64,000 nucleotides of DNA, from assembly GCA_027484145.1 (NCBI GenBank), contig JAIXUH010000033.1:58182-122181 (forward strand). Reading direction: 5' to 3'. Of this stretch, positions 16,024-24,918 are shown piece after piece. Both the position numbers and the translations under genes were made by a program. The first letter of the stretch is position 1. Every line of letters starts with the position of its first letter. This stretch comes from Rhodobacter sp. (GTDB lineage: Bacteria; Pseudomonadota; Alphaproteobacteria; Rhodobacterales; Rhodobacteraceae). The notes under the pieces are model-generated. The model had not been told where the DNA came from, did no database searches, and saw only the letters and a program-made list of their open reading frames with translations.

Positions 16024-16689
16024 CTATTTGACTTCACCACGATGCCCGGGCATTCGGCCTGGCCTTGGCCTGAAAACGGGAAGGAATATGTCAAACCGGA
16101 CTGCCAGAGCGCGCAATCCAAACCCAACGCCTATCGCGATGCCTATGGCGGCCAACCTTGGAACCCCGACGCCATCTGCCACGAGAAGCGCAATCGAACC
16201 ACATGCTGCCGCGGTGACATAGATGTCGCGCCGCAGCAGGATCGACGGCTCCTGCCCCAGAATGTCGCGCAAGATTCCGCCCACCGCCGCAGTGATGACA
16301 CCCATGCACACCGCAACCAAGGGGCCCGCCCCCATGTCGAGTGCCTTGGCCGTGCCCACAGTGGTAACCAGCGCCATGCCGAAAGCGTCGAGATACAGGA
16401 GAATCCGATACCGCGATGCGACAAGATGGGCCGAAAAATGAACTATGGCAGCCGCGCCAAGGCAAAGCGCCAGTGGGGTAGCATCCACCACCCAGAACAC
16501 CGGGGCTCCCAGCAGCAGGTCGCGAACAGTCCCCCCACCCACACCTGTCACTACACCAAGCCAGAGGAAGCCTACGATATCCATTTGTTTGCGCGAAGCG
16601 ACCAGCGCACCGGTGACCGCAAAAACGACCACCGATGCAAGATCCAGCGCACGCAGAATGTCCGCAGCTTGCGTCGTCGCGTCAGACAT
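16024..16689 (-). CDS. TRIC-type cation channel family (UPF0126) membrane protein
   Basis: A 221-residue protein with about seven membrane segments, built as two copies of the UPF0126 repeat. The diagnostic motifs are GGGTVRDLLLG (first copy) and GGILRDILG (second copy). Bacterial TRIC homologues are trimeric K+ channels; some YicG-like members are linked to glycine transport or utilisation. That would suit a hippurate locus, where glycine is released, but this is inference. The gene overlaps the end of the TRAP large permease gene by 8 bp and is the last of the M20-TRAP operon. The C-terminus is basic and proline-rich. Confidence 0.85.
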   Translation of the reverse strand: MSDATTQAADILRALDLASVVVFAVTGALVASRKQMDIVGFLWLGVVTGVGGGTVRDLLLGAPVFWVVDATPLALCLGAAAIVHFSAHLVASRYRILLYLDAFGMALVTTVGTAKALDMGAGPLVAVCMGVITAAVGGILRDILGQEPSILLRRDIYVTAAACGSIALLVADGVGVPRLAAIGIAIGVGFGLRALAVRFDIFLPVFRPRPGRMPGHRGEVK

Positions 16690-17971
16690 GCGTCACAAGC
16701 CAGAGCGAAATGGCGGGGAACGCCACCAATAGACCCAGTCGGACCAGATCCACTGCGATGAAGGGCACCAGCCCGCGAAAGATCCGCAAGACCGGAACAT
16801 GGGGCAGGACCGCCTTCAGCACAAAGACGTTCATTCCAACCGGCGGCGTGATCAGGGCGATTTCCGTCACCACCACGACGATGATGCCGAACCAGATCAG
16901 ATCGAAACCCTGCGCTGCAACAACCGGTGCAAAGAGCGGCACGAAGATCAGGATGATCGCCATCGAGTCCAGCACGCAGCCCAGCACCAGAAAGATCAGC
17001 ACGATCGCAAGGATCAGCCAGTAACCGGTCAACCCCATCCCTTCGACCAGCCCAAGGATGCCGACCGAAAGCCCTGACATCGTCAGCAGCTTTGACAGCA
17101 TCATCGCCCCGAACAGGACAACGTAAAGCGAGATCGAGGTGTAGGCAGTTTCAAGGATCACCTTGCGCAGCATCGCCAGCGTCAGTCGGCCATGGAAGAA
17201 GCCCACAAGGATTGCCATGCCAGCCCCGATCCCTGCCGCTTCGGTCGCAGTGAAAAGGTTGGCGTAAAGTCCGCCGATTATCACGCCGAACAGGAACAGG
17301 AACGGCCATATCCCGCTGAGCGACGCTATCTTTTCGCGCCAGCCGACCGGTTCGCCGCGTGGTGCTTCTTCGGGACGGCGCCATGCGACCCAAACGACCG
17401 CCAGCATGTAAAGCGCCAAGCCCAGAAGGCCGGGCAGGACGCCTGCAACGAACAGATCACCGATATTCGTCTGTGTGATAATGCCGTAGATGACAAGTAT
17501 GATCGACGGCGGGATCAGGATGCCCAGCGTCCCGCCCGCTGCGATGGTGGCCGATGCCAGCCCGTCAGAATAGCCGTAGCGGCGCATGCTTGGATAGGCG
17601 ACCTTGGCCATGGTGGCCGCCGTGGCATAGCTGGACCCGCAGACAGCGCCAAAGCCCGCGCAGGTGACCATCGTCGCCAGCGACAAGCCGCCCCGTGTCG
17701 ACCCCAGATAGGCATTGGCCGCCCGGAACAGGTCTTGTGCAATGCCGGTGCGCGAAATGATGTTGCCCATCAGGATGAACATCGGAACGATGGCCAGATC
17801 ATAGGACAGCACTGCCTCCGACACGGTCATCGGGAACAGCGTCAGCGCGGTGGTCGTGCTGGTGATGTAGGCCAGACCTGCAAGCGACACGGACATCAGC
17901 GCAATGCCTAAGGGCACGCGAAGCAAGGCCAGCAGGATCACTACGGCCATGGAAATGAAACCGACAATCAC
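16682..17971 (-). CDS. dctM: TRAP transporter large permease subunit (DctM-like)
   Basis: A 429-residue integral membrane protein with about 12 helices, the ion-coupled transport subunit of a tripartite ATP-independent periplasmic carrier. Family features include PMFILMGNIISRTGIAQDLF, GLASATIAAGGTLGILIPPS and ITPPVGMNVFVLKAV. Translation probably begins at a GTG at 17971 that overlaps the stop of the small permease gene (GTGA), indicating tight coupling. It works with the DctP- and DctQ-like proteins encoded upstream to import a carboxylate, using the sodium gradient. The adjacent M20 hydrolase suggests an N-acyl amino acid such as hippurate as substrate (inference). Confidence 0.93.
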   Translation of the reverse strand: MIVGFISMAVVILLALLRVPLGIALMSVSLAGLAYITSTTTALTLFPMTVSEAVLSYDLAIVPMFILMGNIISRTGIAQDLFRAANAYLGSTRGGLSLATMVTCAGFGAVCGSSYATAATMAKVAYPSMRRYGYSDGLASATIAAGGTLGILIPPSIILVIYGIITQTNIGDLFVAGVLPGLLGLALYMLAVVWVAWRRPEEAPRGEPVGWREKIASLSGIWPFLFLFGVIIGGLYANLFTATEAAGIGAGMAILVGFFHGRLTLAMLRKVILETAYTSISLYVVLFGAMMLSKLLTMSGLSVGILGLVEGMGLTGYWLILAIVLIFLVLGCVLDSMAIILIFVPLFAPVVAAQGFDLIWFGIIVVVVTEIALITPPVGMNVFVLKAVLPHVPVLRIFRGLVPFIAVDLVRLGLLVAFPAISLWLVTHV

Positions 17972-18459
17972 AGCACTTCCTCCTGATCATGGGCGACGGA
18001 CATGGGGGCCGCAAAGGCTGTGTAAAGTGCGGCAAGCGCCGACAGGGCGGCACAGACGGCCATCCAGCAGTAAAGCGGCGCGCGAGGGATATTCAGGCCC
18101 TGGCTCACCTCGGAAAAGGCGGCGGCATCGACGGCTTTGCTGGCCAGCGTCCATGCCATCAAGGCAAAGACCAGCGCCATCAGAAAGACCGTCACCTTCA
18201 GCCACCAGGCTAGCCCCGGTTGCAGCAGGAACTTATCGAACAGATCGACCTTCAGGTGCATGGCGGCCAGCGTCACCAGCGGCAGGCCGGTAAAGACCAA
18301 AAGCCCCATCAAATGTTCCGTCAGGTCATGCGCGCCGAAAATGGGCGTGCCAAGCAGGCGGCGACCAATCACGTCGGCAAAGGTCAGTGCGACCATGGCC
18401 GACATCAGGCAGACGAGGACGGTTTCGACCGTGCGGCGTATCGTGTGTGCAAATTGCAT
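17968..18459 (-). CDS. dctQ: TRAP transporter small permease subunit (DctQ-like)
   Basis: The 163-residue protein starts at ATG 18459, preceded by GAGGGG. It has four membrane helices, the first near residues 11-35 (VETVLVCLMSAMVALTFADV). The conserved DctQ segment is IFGAHDLTEHLMGLLVFTGLPL. The small subunit stabilises the large permease and helps dock the binding protein. Its end overlaps the next gene by 4 bp. It is separated from the binding-protein gene by a strong hairpin, a common way to keep binding protein in excess over membrane subunits. Confidence 0.9.
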   Translation of the reverse strand: MQFAHTIRRTVETVLVCLMSAMVALTFADVIGRRLLGTPIFGAHDLTEHLMGLLVFTGLPLVTLAAMHLKVDLFDKFLLQPGLAWWLKVTVFLMALVFALMAWTLASKAVDAAAFSEVSQGLNIPRAPLYCWMAVCAALSALAALYTAFAAPMSVAHDQEEVL

Positions 18460-18488
18460 GTTTGGCCCCTCCCAAGACCCGGCGAATA

Positions 18489-18511
18489 GGCCCGGCGCAC
18501 TGCGCCGGGCC
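18489..18511 (-). terminator. Intercistronic hairpin between dctP and dctQ
   Basis: GGCCCGGCGC and its complement form a perfect 10-bp stem with a 3-nt loop in the 59-bp gap. On the minus strand it is not followed by a U run, so it more likely stabilises the upstream dctP message or attenuates read-through than ends transcription fully. Confidence 0.65.
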
Positions 18512-18518
18512 TTTGGCG

Positions 18519-19544
18519 TCATTTCGCGCTGAGTTCGGCATAGGCAGCGAGGTAATCGGCACGCATCGCGGTGGGATCGGCCACGCCTGCAGCGGCTGCG
18601 GCGAGGGTCCACTCGGCGGTCATCTTGTCCGAAACGGCGGTGATCGCGGCCATCAGATCGGCCGAAGGTTCGTTGAACGCGTGCCCGCCTTCGGTGAACA
18701 GTGTCATCGCCTTTTCATGCTGGACGTTGAACTGCTGGCCCCAAAGCCGCGACAGGGCCTCACCCGAGATGGCGGCGATGGCGGTGCGGTCGGCTTCTTC
18801 CAGGCTTTGCCACTTGGCCTCGTTCATCACGATGAAAAAGCTGCTGTCGTAAAGGCCATTTGGCACGATGGTGTGCTGCTTGAGCGACTCTTCCAGACGG
18901 AAGTTCATCACTGATTCCACCGAATGCAGCGAAGCGTCGATGACCCCGCCTTCCAGCAGTTCATAGGCCTTGGTTGCAGGGGCCGCGACGGGCACAGCAC
19001 CCAGCGATTCCATGATCTGGGCCTGAATCGGCCCACCGATACGCACCTTCTGGTTGGCCATATCCTCGGGCGTGATCACAGGTTTCGATCCGTGATGGAT
19101 CTGCCCGCCGCCGAACAGACCGACACCCAGCATTTCCACCCCGTCGAAGGCGGGATTGTCGGCAAGATGCTTTTCGTAGGTGCGCCACAGAGCGACAGAG
19201 GATGCTTCGGCATCAGTCCCGACAAAAGGAAATTCGGCGAACCACATCGCGGTGAAGCGTTCGGGTTCATAGGTGAAGTTGCCCCAGGTGATGTCCGCCA
19301 CGCCCGTGCGGGCCAGCTCGAAATGCTGCGGCGGCGCACCGAGCGGCGCGGGCATAATGTTAAGTGTCACGCGGCCTTCGGTCGCGGTCGCGATGCTTTC
19401 CGCATAGGGCACCAGAATGTCGGTGTAGATGAAGTGGGTCTGCGGCACCCAGCTTGACACGGTCAGGACAGTTTCGGCCTGTGCGGCACTGAGGCCAATG
19501 CCAAGTCCCAAGGTTGCGGCGGTCAATGTGGTTTTCAGGTTCAT
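18519..19544 (-). CDS. dctP: TRAP transporter substrate-binding protein (DctP-like)
   Basis: A 341-residue periplasmic protein with a Sec signal peptide (MNLKTTLTAATLGLGIGLSAAQA, cleavage after residue 23). The DctP family pattern includes a SLGAVPVAAPATKAYELLEGGVID segment with the ligand-binding region, and earlier ITPEDMANQKVRIGGPIQAQI (conserved arginine that binds a carboxylate). It delivers a carboxylic acid to the DctQM permease. It is encoded between the M20 amidohydrolase (39 bp upstream) and the permease genes, so one transcript covers uptake and hydrolysis. The expected ligand is an N-acylated amino acid, hippurate being the attractive choice beside benABCD; this is unproven. Confidence 0.92.
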   Translation of the reverse strand: MNLKTTLTAATLGLGIGLSAAQAETVLTVSSWVPQTHFIYTDILVPYAESIATATEGRVTLNIMPAPLGAPPQHFELARTGVADITWGNFTYEPERFTAMWFAEFPFVGTDAEASSVALWRTYEKHLADNPAFDGVEMLGVGLFGGGQIHHGSKPVITPEDMANQKVRIGGPIQAQIMESLGAVPVAAPATKAYELLEGGVIDASLHSVESVMNFRLEESLKQHTIVPNGLYDSSFFIVMNEAKWQSLEEADRTAIAAISGEALSRLWGQQFNVQHEKAMTLFTEGGHAFNEPSADLMAAITAVSDKMTAEWTLAAAAAGVADPTAMRADYLAAYAELSAK

Positions 19545-19583
19545 CGCGAGTTCCTCCCTTGAATGTGCGATAGGTTGTGTTGG

Positions 19584-20765
19584 TCAGCCGATGGGCAGTT
19601 GCCCGGCGGCGGAAAGTGCGAGTTCGACGAGAATGGCTGCGCCAACCGGAATGATGCCCGGGTCAAAGCGATAATTGGGGTGGTGGCAGTAAGCCCCGTC
19701 CTGACCGACGAAGATGTAAGCGCCGGGCAGCTGCTGCCGAAACAGGGCAAAATCTTCGGATGCCATCACAGGACGCGGGTTCGGAATGAGCCGCTCCGCA
19801 CCCAACGTGCGGATCACCGCACCCTGCACGATGGCGACGCAGCGGGGGTCATTCATCAAGACCGGCACTTTCGCGGTGATGTTCACGTCGACAGGCGTGC
19901 CGAAGGCAAGCGTGGTGCTCTCGCCTGCGGCTTTCAAAAGGCCATGCACCTCGGCCCGCGCCTTTTCGGAATGGCTGCGCAACGACCCGCCGATCAGGAC
20001 AGTATCGGGCAGAACATTGGGGGCGTGGCCGCCCTCGATCTGACCAAAGGACAAGACAGCGCTGTCGCGGGAGTCCGTCCTGCGGGTCAGCAGTTGTTGG
20101 CACAGCGCAAGGAAATGGGCTGCGGCAAGAATGGCGTCTTGCCCGGTGTGCGGGGCTGAACCATGCGTGCCCTGCGCGGTCACGGTGACGCGGATTTCAT
20201 CCGAAGACGCAAGTGCTGCGCCCTCGGCCACCCCCACCGACCCTGCAGGAAGGCCGGGAATGTTGTGCAGCGCATAGATTGCCGACATCGGCACCAAGTC
20301 CAAGAGTCCGTCAGCGATCATCGCTGCGGCACCTGTCAGCAATTCTTCTGCGGGTTGGAAAATGAAGGCCACATTGACCGGCAGATCGCGCTTTGCGGCA
20401 AGATACGCTGCCGCTGTCAGCAGGATTGCCATATGGCCGTCGTGGCCACAGCCATGATAGCGCGGTCCTTCGGTGGTCTGTACTGTTCCATCCGCAGGCC
20501 CAGCCATCGGCAAGGCATCCAACTCGGCCCGCAACCCGATAAAGGGTGCCGCCTGATCTGCCCGCTCGCCGCGCAGGAGCCCGACCAGCCCTGTGCCACC
20601 AAGGCCTTCGATCACCTCAAGCCCAAGCCCGCGCAGAACAGACGCCACATAGGCAGCCGTCCGATGCTCCGAGAACCCGGTTTCCGGCATGGCATGCAGC
20701 GTCCGGAACCACTCAAGGCTTTGCGCCTGTTGCGCGTCTTGCCATTGCCGAAAAGGAACCGTCAT
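19584..20765 (-). CDS. M20 family amidohydrolase (possible hippurate hydrolase)
   Basis: The protein is 393 residues from ATG 20765. The binuclear metal motifs of M20D amidohydrolases are present: HGCGHDGHMA (near 103-112), PAEE (near 140), a dimerisation domain after VGVAEG, and a late PVMASEDFALFRQQLPGAYIFVG with the conserved glutamate. Close families are hippurate hydrolase, N-acetyl amino acid deacylase and IAA-amino acid hydrolase, and sequence alone does not separate them. Position argues for hippurate (benzoylglycine): hydrolysis gives benzoate and glycine, and benzoate dioxygenase genes start about 2 kb away. The operon with a TRAP importer, preceded by a MarR regulator, fits an uptake-and-cleave module. 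Confidence 0.85.
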   Translation of the reverse strand: MTVPFRQWQDAQQAQSLEWFRTLHAMPETGFSEHRTAAYVASVLRGLGLEVIEGLGGTGLVGLLRGERADQAAPFIGLRAELDALPMAGPADGTVQTTEGPRYHGCGHDGHMAILLTAAAYLAAKRDLPVNVAFIFQPAEELLTGAAAMIADGLLDLVPMSAIYALHNIPGLPAGSVGVAEGAALASSDEIRVTVTAQGTHGSAPHTGQDAILAAAHFLALCQQLLTRRTDSRDSAVLSFGQIEGGHAPNVLPDTVLIGGSLRSHSEKARAEVHGLLKAAGESTTLAFGTPVDVNITAKVPVLMNDPRCVAIVQGAVIRTLGAERLIPNPRPVMASEDFALFRQQLPGAYIFVGQDGAYCHHPNYRFDPGIIPVGAAILVELALSAAGQLPIG

Positions 20766-20899
20766 TTCGTTGCGTCCACAAATATTCTTGTGATGCAACT
20801 ATTCTCGACTGCGCGTTCCAAACAAGGTATCAGGTCATACCCGGACGCCCTGTTTCGGCACACAGCACAGCCGTCAAGATCGGGCTGTGCACGACCATC

Positions 20900-21403
20900 T
20901 TAAGGCTTTGGGTCGGTCTTTGCCGCCGGATATACTTCCAAGGCGCGCTTATAGTCGTCAGACCGAACCCATTGGCCAAGCCGTTCAATCTGTTCAAACA
21001 ACCGCTGGCGATCTTCGGGTGGAAAGGTGCCCAACAACAGCCCCTCAAGCGCATCAGATACGGCCCTGCCGCGCTCACGAAGGGCTTTGCCGGCCTTGCT
21101 TGTGGTGAGATGATATTTGCGCGCGTCGGTATCGGATGAGGTTCGCACAATCAGACCGTCGCCAAGCAACTTTTGCAAGATGCGCGATGACAGACTGCGC
21201 TCAAGACCACTTTTGTTCCAGACATCAACGAAGGTGATGCCAGGGTTGTCATCGACGATTCGCAGGACGCGAACTTCACGGATCGAATAGCCAAGCTCTC
21301 GCAGGAATATCGCGTCATTCCCGGCGATGGCTTCGTTGGCGATGATTTCCAGAAGATATGTCAATCGTTTACTGGGAAAAACGGTGTTGGGCATAGGGTC
21401 CAT
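20900..21403 (-). CDS. MarR family transcriptional regulator
   Basis: A 167-residue winged-helix protein; ATG 21394 (three codons later) is an equally good start. The helix-turn-helix and wing read RIVDDNPGITFVDVWNKSGLERSLSSRILQKLLGDGLIVRTSSDTDARKYHLTTS. The D-x-R in the wing is the MarR hallmark. MarR proteins usually repress degradative operons and are released by aromatic acids. The gene is divergent from catB and upstream of the M20-TRAP operon, so it can control both arms of the island. An 8-bp element, CAACTATT, occurs in both the divergent region and the M20 promoter region, a possible shared site. Confidence 0.88.
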   Translation of the reverse strand: MDPMPNTVFPSKRLTYLLEIIANEAIAGNDAIFLRELGYSIREVRVLRIVDDNPGITFVDVWNKSGLERSLSSRILQKLLGDGLIVRTSSDTDARKYHLTTSKAGKALRERGRAVSDALEGLLLGTFPPEDRQRLFEQIERLGQWVRSDDYKRALEVYPAAKTDPKP

Positions 21404-21709
21404 CCTTAAGCGCTTGTTCGGGGCGCGCCGCTCTGATGAGCCATCTTGCGTTGGATAGTATCTTTATGCAATAGTTGTGCAATGAGATTATCTTGCAGCG
21501 CAACAGGATCGCCAATGCTTCAGTCTTTGCCAGCCATCACATCGATAGGTGCCAGCCAAGGCACCAGCTCGATACTGCGCGGGGCGATGCTGTGCGGACA
21601 GGGCGATGGGCGCTTTGGGTATCGCACCAGACCGCATCGGTATTGGACCAACGGCCCCCGCCAATGCCATCTTCAGGTCATCCAAAGACCCGAAGAAAAG
21701 GCCAATGCC
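21404..21709. promoter_or_regulatory. Divergent control region between marR and catB
   Basis: This 306-bp gene-free region carries an AT-rich core at 21454-21493. It includes two 9-bp palindromes, GATAGTATC (21454-21462) and AGATTATCT (21485-21493), flanking a doubled TGCAAT. These are good candidates for a MarR operator and for the divergent promoters. The remainder up to the GTG start of catB shows nothing clear. Confidence 0.5.
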
Positions 21710-22858
21710 GTGACCAAGATTGATCGTATCGAAGCCATCATCGTCGATGTTCCCACCGTGCGGGGACATGTTTTGTCGATGACCACGATGTTGACCCAGT
21801 CAGTCGTGCTTGTGCGCATCCGCTTTTCGGACGGGTCTGAAGGCCTGGGCGAAGGCGCCTCGATCGGCGGGCTGTCGTATGGCCCGGAAAGCGTGGAAAG
21901 CGTCAAGCTGGCGATTGACGCCTATGTCGCACCTGCGCTGGTGGGGATGAACGCCGACGGCATCGCTGCAGCAAGCGCGCATATGGAAAAGGCCGTGAAG
22001 GGCAATCCGATTGCCCGCGCTGCCGTAGAATGTGCCTTGTGGGATGGACTTGGTCGCCGTTCTGGCCTGTCGGTCGCACAACTGTTCGGCGGCCGCATCC
22101 ATGACAGCCTGCCCGTGGCCTGGACCTTGGCCAGCGGCAATAGCCAAACCGACATAGACGAGGCCGAGCGGATGTTGGACGCACGCCGCCACCGCGATTT
22201 CAAGCTGAAGATCGGCAAGCGCAGCGTCAAGCAAGACATCGCCCATGTTGCTGCCATTGCCGCCGCTGTGGGCGACCGTGGCACAATCCGCGTGGATGTG
22301 AACCAAGCCTGGAGCCTGACCGAAGCCCGTTACGGTGCGCGCGGCCTGCAAGAGATTGGCTGCATCCTGATCGAACAACCTGTTTCTCGGGACAAGCTGA
22401 CCGCGCTGAAATCGCTGACGGACGGGTATGAAATCGCCATCATGGCCGATGAAGTGTTGCAAGGCCCAGCAGATGCGATGCGCGTGGCCGCCAACCGCTC
22501 TGCTGACGTCTTCGCCGTTAAGGTCTGCCAGTCGGGCGGGCTGAAACCGGCCTCGGACGTGATCGCCATTGCCCGCGCCGCTGGAATCGACCTTTACGGC
22601 GGCACCATGCTGGAATCGGGCCTTGGCACTGCCGCCGCCATCCAGCTTTTTGCCACCGTGCCGGAGTGGCAGTTTGGCACCGAGATGTTCGGGCCGCTAC
22701 TGCTCAAGGACGAAATTCTGGCCACGCCGCTGGAATACAAGGATTTCTCGGTGACCGTGCCCACTGGGCCGGGCTTCGGGGTCAGCCTCGACGATGACAA
22801 GGTGAACTTCTACCGCCGCGACCGGACGGTCACGGTTAAGGCCATCGCGGGCGAATAA
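21710..22858 (+). CDS. catB: Muconate cycloisomerase (catechol ortho pathway)
   Basis: The GTG at 21710 is chosen as start because it gives 382 residues, the family size, and the protein then begins with the conserved [17 protein letters not shown]; the longer frame has no homology-like N-terminus. Enolase-superfamily motifs follow: FKLKIGK (catalytic KxK), RVDVNQAW (metal aspartate), LIEQP (metal glutamate), MADEVL (metal aspartate) and [10 protein letters not shown] (second lysine). The enzyme lactonises cis,cis-muconate to muconolactone; a chloromuconate or methylmuconate preference cannot be excluded. It is the first gene of the long plus-strand operon with benABCD and lies divergent from marR. 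Confidence 0.9.
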   Translation: MTKIDRIEAIIVDVPTVRGHVLSMTTMLTQSVVLVRIRFSDGSEGLGEGASIGGLSYGPESVESVKLAIDAYVAPALVGMNADGIAAASAHMEKAVKGNPIARAAVECALWDGLGRRSGLSVAQLFGGRIHDSLPVAWTLASGNSQTDIDEAERMLDARRHRDFKLKIGKRSVKQDIAHVAAIAAAVGDRGTIRVDVNQAWSLTEARYGARGLQEIGCILIEQPVSRDKLTALKSLTDGYEIAIMADEVLQGPADAMRVAANRSADVFAVKVCQSGGLKPASDVIAIARAAGIDLYGGTMLESGLGTAAAIQLFATVPEWQFGTEMFGPLLLKDEILATPLEYKDFSVTVPTGPGFGVSLDDDKVNFYRRDRTVTVKAIAGE

Positions 22859-22943
22859 TACCCCTTCGGAGGGAGGGAGGCGCGTTGAACCCCGGTTCAG
22901 CGAACAGGAGAGATTTGCCCATCGGGCACAGAGGGAGGATACG

Positions 22944-24326
22944 ATGTTTACTGACGCAGGACTCGACGAAATCAGCCGCCGCCTTGACGGCATCGTGCAG
23001 GACAAGCCCGAAGAGGGCATTTTCCGCGCCCGCCGCGACATGTTCACCGATGCCGAGCTGTTCGAGCTGGAGATGAAACATATCTGGGAAGGCAACTGGA
23101 TTTACCTGGCCCATGAAAGCCAGATCCCGAACATCAACGACACCTTCACCACCCATATCGGCCGTCAGCCGATCATGATCACCCGCGACAAGACCGGCAC
23201 GCTACATGCGCTGATCAACGCCTGTTCGCACCGCGGCGCGATGCTGTGCCGCCACAAGCGGCAGAACAAGGCCACCTTTACCTGCCCCTTCCATGGCTGG
23301 ACCTTCAACAACACCGGCAAGTTGCTGAAAGTAAAAGACCCTGAAGGTGCGGGCTACCCTGACCAGTTCAACAAAAATGGCAGCCATGATCTGAAGCGCG
23401 TGGCGCGGTTTGAAAGCTATCGTGGGTTCCTGTTTGGCTCGCTGAACGCTGATGTGATGCCGCTGTCGGACTATCTGGGCGAGGCCAAGGTGATGATCGA
23501 CATGGTGGTTGATCAGTCCGATGAAGGGCTGGAAGTCCTGCGCGGGTCGTCCACCTATACTTATGCCGGCAACTGGAAACTACAGGCCGAAAATGGCGCT
23601 GACGGTTATCACGTCTCGGCCGTGCATTGGAACTACGTCGCCACGACCAGCCACCGCGCCGATGAGGGCAAGGACGAGGTCAAATCCGTCGACGCCTCGA
23701 AGTGGAACAAGCAGAAGGGTGGGTTCTATTCCTTCGACAACGGCCACCTTGTCCTTTGGACCAAATGGGCCGATCCGTCGAACCGCCCCCTCGCGCCCCG
23801 CCGCGATGAGCTGGTGGCGAAGTATGGTGAGGCCAAGGCCGATTGGATGATCGGCTATCTGCGCAACCTTTGCCTTTACCCGAACCTGTTCCTGATGGAC
23901 CAGTTCTCCAGCCAGCTGCGCGTGTTCCGCCCAATCAGCGTGGATCAGACCGAAGTCACCATCTATTGCATCGCGCCGAAGGGCGAATCTCAGGAAGCCC
24001 GCACCCGCCGCATCCGCCAGTATGAGGATTTCTTCAACGCAAGCGGAATGGCTACGCCGGATGATCTGGAAGAGTTCCGCGCGACCCAAATGGGTTACGC
24101 CGCTGCCCCCACCGCGCAGTGGAACGACCTGACCCGCGGCGCCAAACAGTGGATCAGTGGCGCAGATGAGGAAGCCGACCGCATCGGGATGAAACCGATC
24201 CTGTCCGGCGCACGCACCGAAGATGAGGGCCTGTTCGTCATCCAGCACAGCCAATGGACCGAACGCATGGCCGCCGCCGTCGAGGCAGAGCGCGCCGCCA
24301 TCGCAACCAAGATCGCAGCGGAGTAA
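22944..24326 (+). CDS. benA: Benzoate 1,2-dioxygenase large (alpha) subunit
   Basis: A 460-residue Rieske oxygenase alpha subunit, the usual BenA length. The Rieske centre is C94-x-H96 with C114-x2-H117. The mononuclear iron site follows in [16 protein letters not shown] (the two histidines) with the bridging aspartate before them. Together with BenB it hydroxylates benzoate to the cis-1,2-dihydrodiol using electrons from BenC. The order catB-benA-benB-benC-benD, with 85 bp between catB and benA, supports the benzoate assignment over other ring-hydroxylating oxygenases. Toluate or anthranilate-type substrates remain possible. Confidence 0.94.
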   Translation: MFTDAGLDEISRRLDGIVQDKPEEGIFRARRDMFTDAELFELEMKHIWEGNWIYLAHESQIPNINDTFTTHIGRQPIMITRDKTGTLHALINACSHRGAMLCRHKRQNKATFTCPFHGWTFNNTGKLLKVKDPEGAGYPDQFNKNGSHDLKRVARFESYRGFLFGSLNADVMPLSDYLGEAKVMIDMVVDQSDEGLEVLRGSSTYTYAGNWKLQAENGADGYHVSAVHWNYVATTSHRADEGKDEVKSVDASKWNKQKGGFYSFDNGHLVLWTKWADPSNRPLAPRRDELVAKYGEAKADWMIGYLRNLCLYPNLFLMDQFSSQLRVFRPISVDQTEVTIYCIAPKGESQEARTRRIRQYEDFFNASGMATPDDLEEFRATQMGYAAAPTAQWNDLTRGAKQWISGADEEADRIGMKPILSGARTEDEGLFVIQHSQWTERMAAAVEAERAAIATKIAAE

Positions 24327-24331
24327 GACAG

Positions 24332-24841
24332 ATGAACGCCGTGACCGAAACCACCCTGTCCTATGAAGCGATCTGCGCCTTCTTGTATGCCGAGGCCCGC
24401 GCGCTGGACGACCGCCGCTTTGACGACTGGATACAGTTCTATCACCCCGACTGCCCGTTCTGGATGCCCGCCTGGGATGACTTTGACACCCTGACCGAAG
24501 ACCCGGCGAATGAAATGTCGCTGATCTACTACCCCAACCGGGGTGGGATCGAGGACCGGGTGTTCCGCATCAAGACCGACCGTTCCTCGGCCACCTCGCT
24601 GCCCGAACCGCGCACGGGGCATAACATCACCAACATCGAGGTGCTGGGCCGCGACGGATCAAAGGTGCAGATCCGGTTCAACTGGATGACCCACAACTAC
24701 CGCTACGGCACCACCGACACCTATTGGGGCACCTCGTTCTACACGGTCGACACCGCCAGCGGCACACCACTGATCACCTCGAAAAAAGTGATCCTAAAGA
24801 ACGACCGCATCCACCATGTGATCGACGTCTACCACATCTGA
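24332..24841 (+). CDS. benB: Benzoate 1,2-dioxygenase small (beta) subunit
   Basis: ATG 24332 lies 5 bp after the benA stop and gives 169 residues, the size of BenB. The family pattern is seen in ALDDRRFDDWIQFYHPDCPFWMPAW and NEMSLIYYPNRGGIEDRVFRI. The C-terminal LKNDRIHHVIDVYHI is typical of these cone-shaped NTF2-like subunits. It forms the alpha3-beta3 hexamer with BenA and has no catalytic residues. The 77-bp gap to benC holds a CCCCGGC/GCCGGGG hairpin that may tune the ratio of oxygenase to reductase. Confidence 0.93.
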   Translation: MNAVTETTLSYEAICAFLYAEARALDDRRFDDWIQFYHPDCPFWMPAWDDFDTLTEDPANEMSLIYYPNRGGIEDRVFRIKTDRSSATSLPEPRTGHNITNIEVLGRDGSKVQIRFNWMTHNYRYGTTDTYWGTSFYTVDTASGTPLITSKKVILKNDRIHHVIDVYHI

Positions 24842-24918
24842 CGCAACAGAACGCCGTCCCCCAGACGGTACCCCGGCGCGGTCCCTGAGGAGGAGGCCTG
24901 CCGGGGAGAGGAGGAGCC

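Noticed and set aside
14604..16031. A 475-codon open frame on the plus strand
   Set aside because: It is antisense to the DUF932 gene, has no family-like motif and no ribosome-binding site; long antisense frames are common at this GC content.
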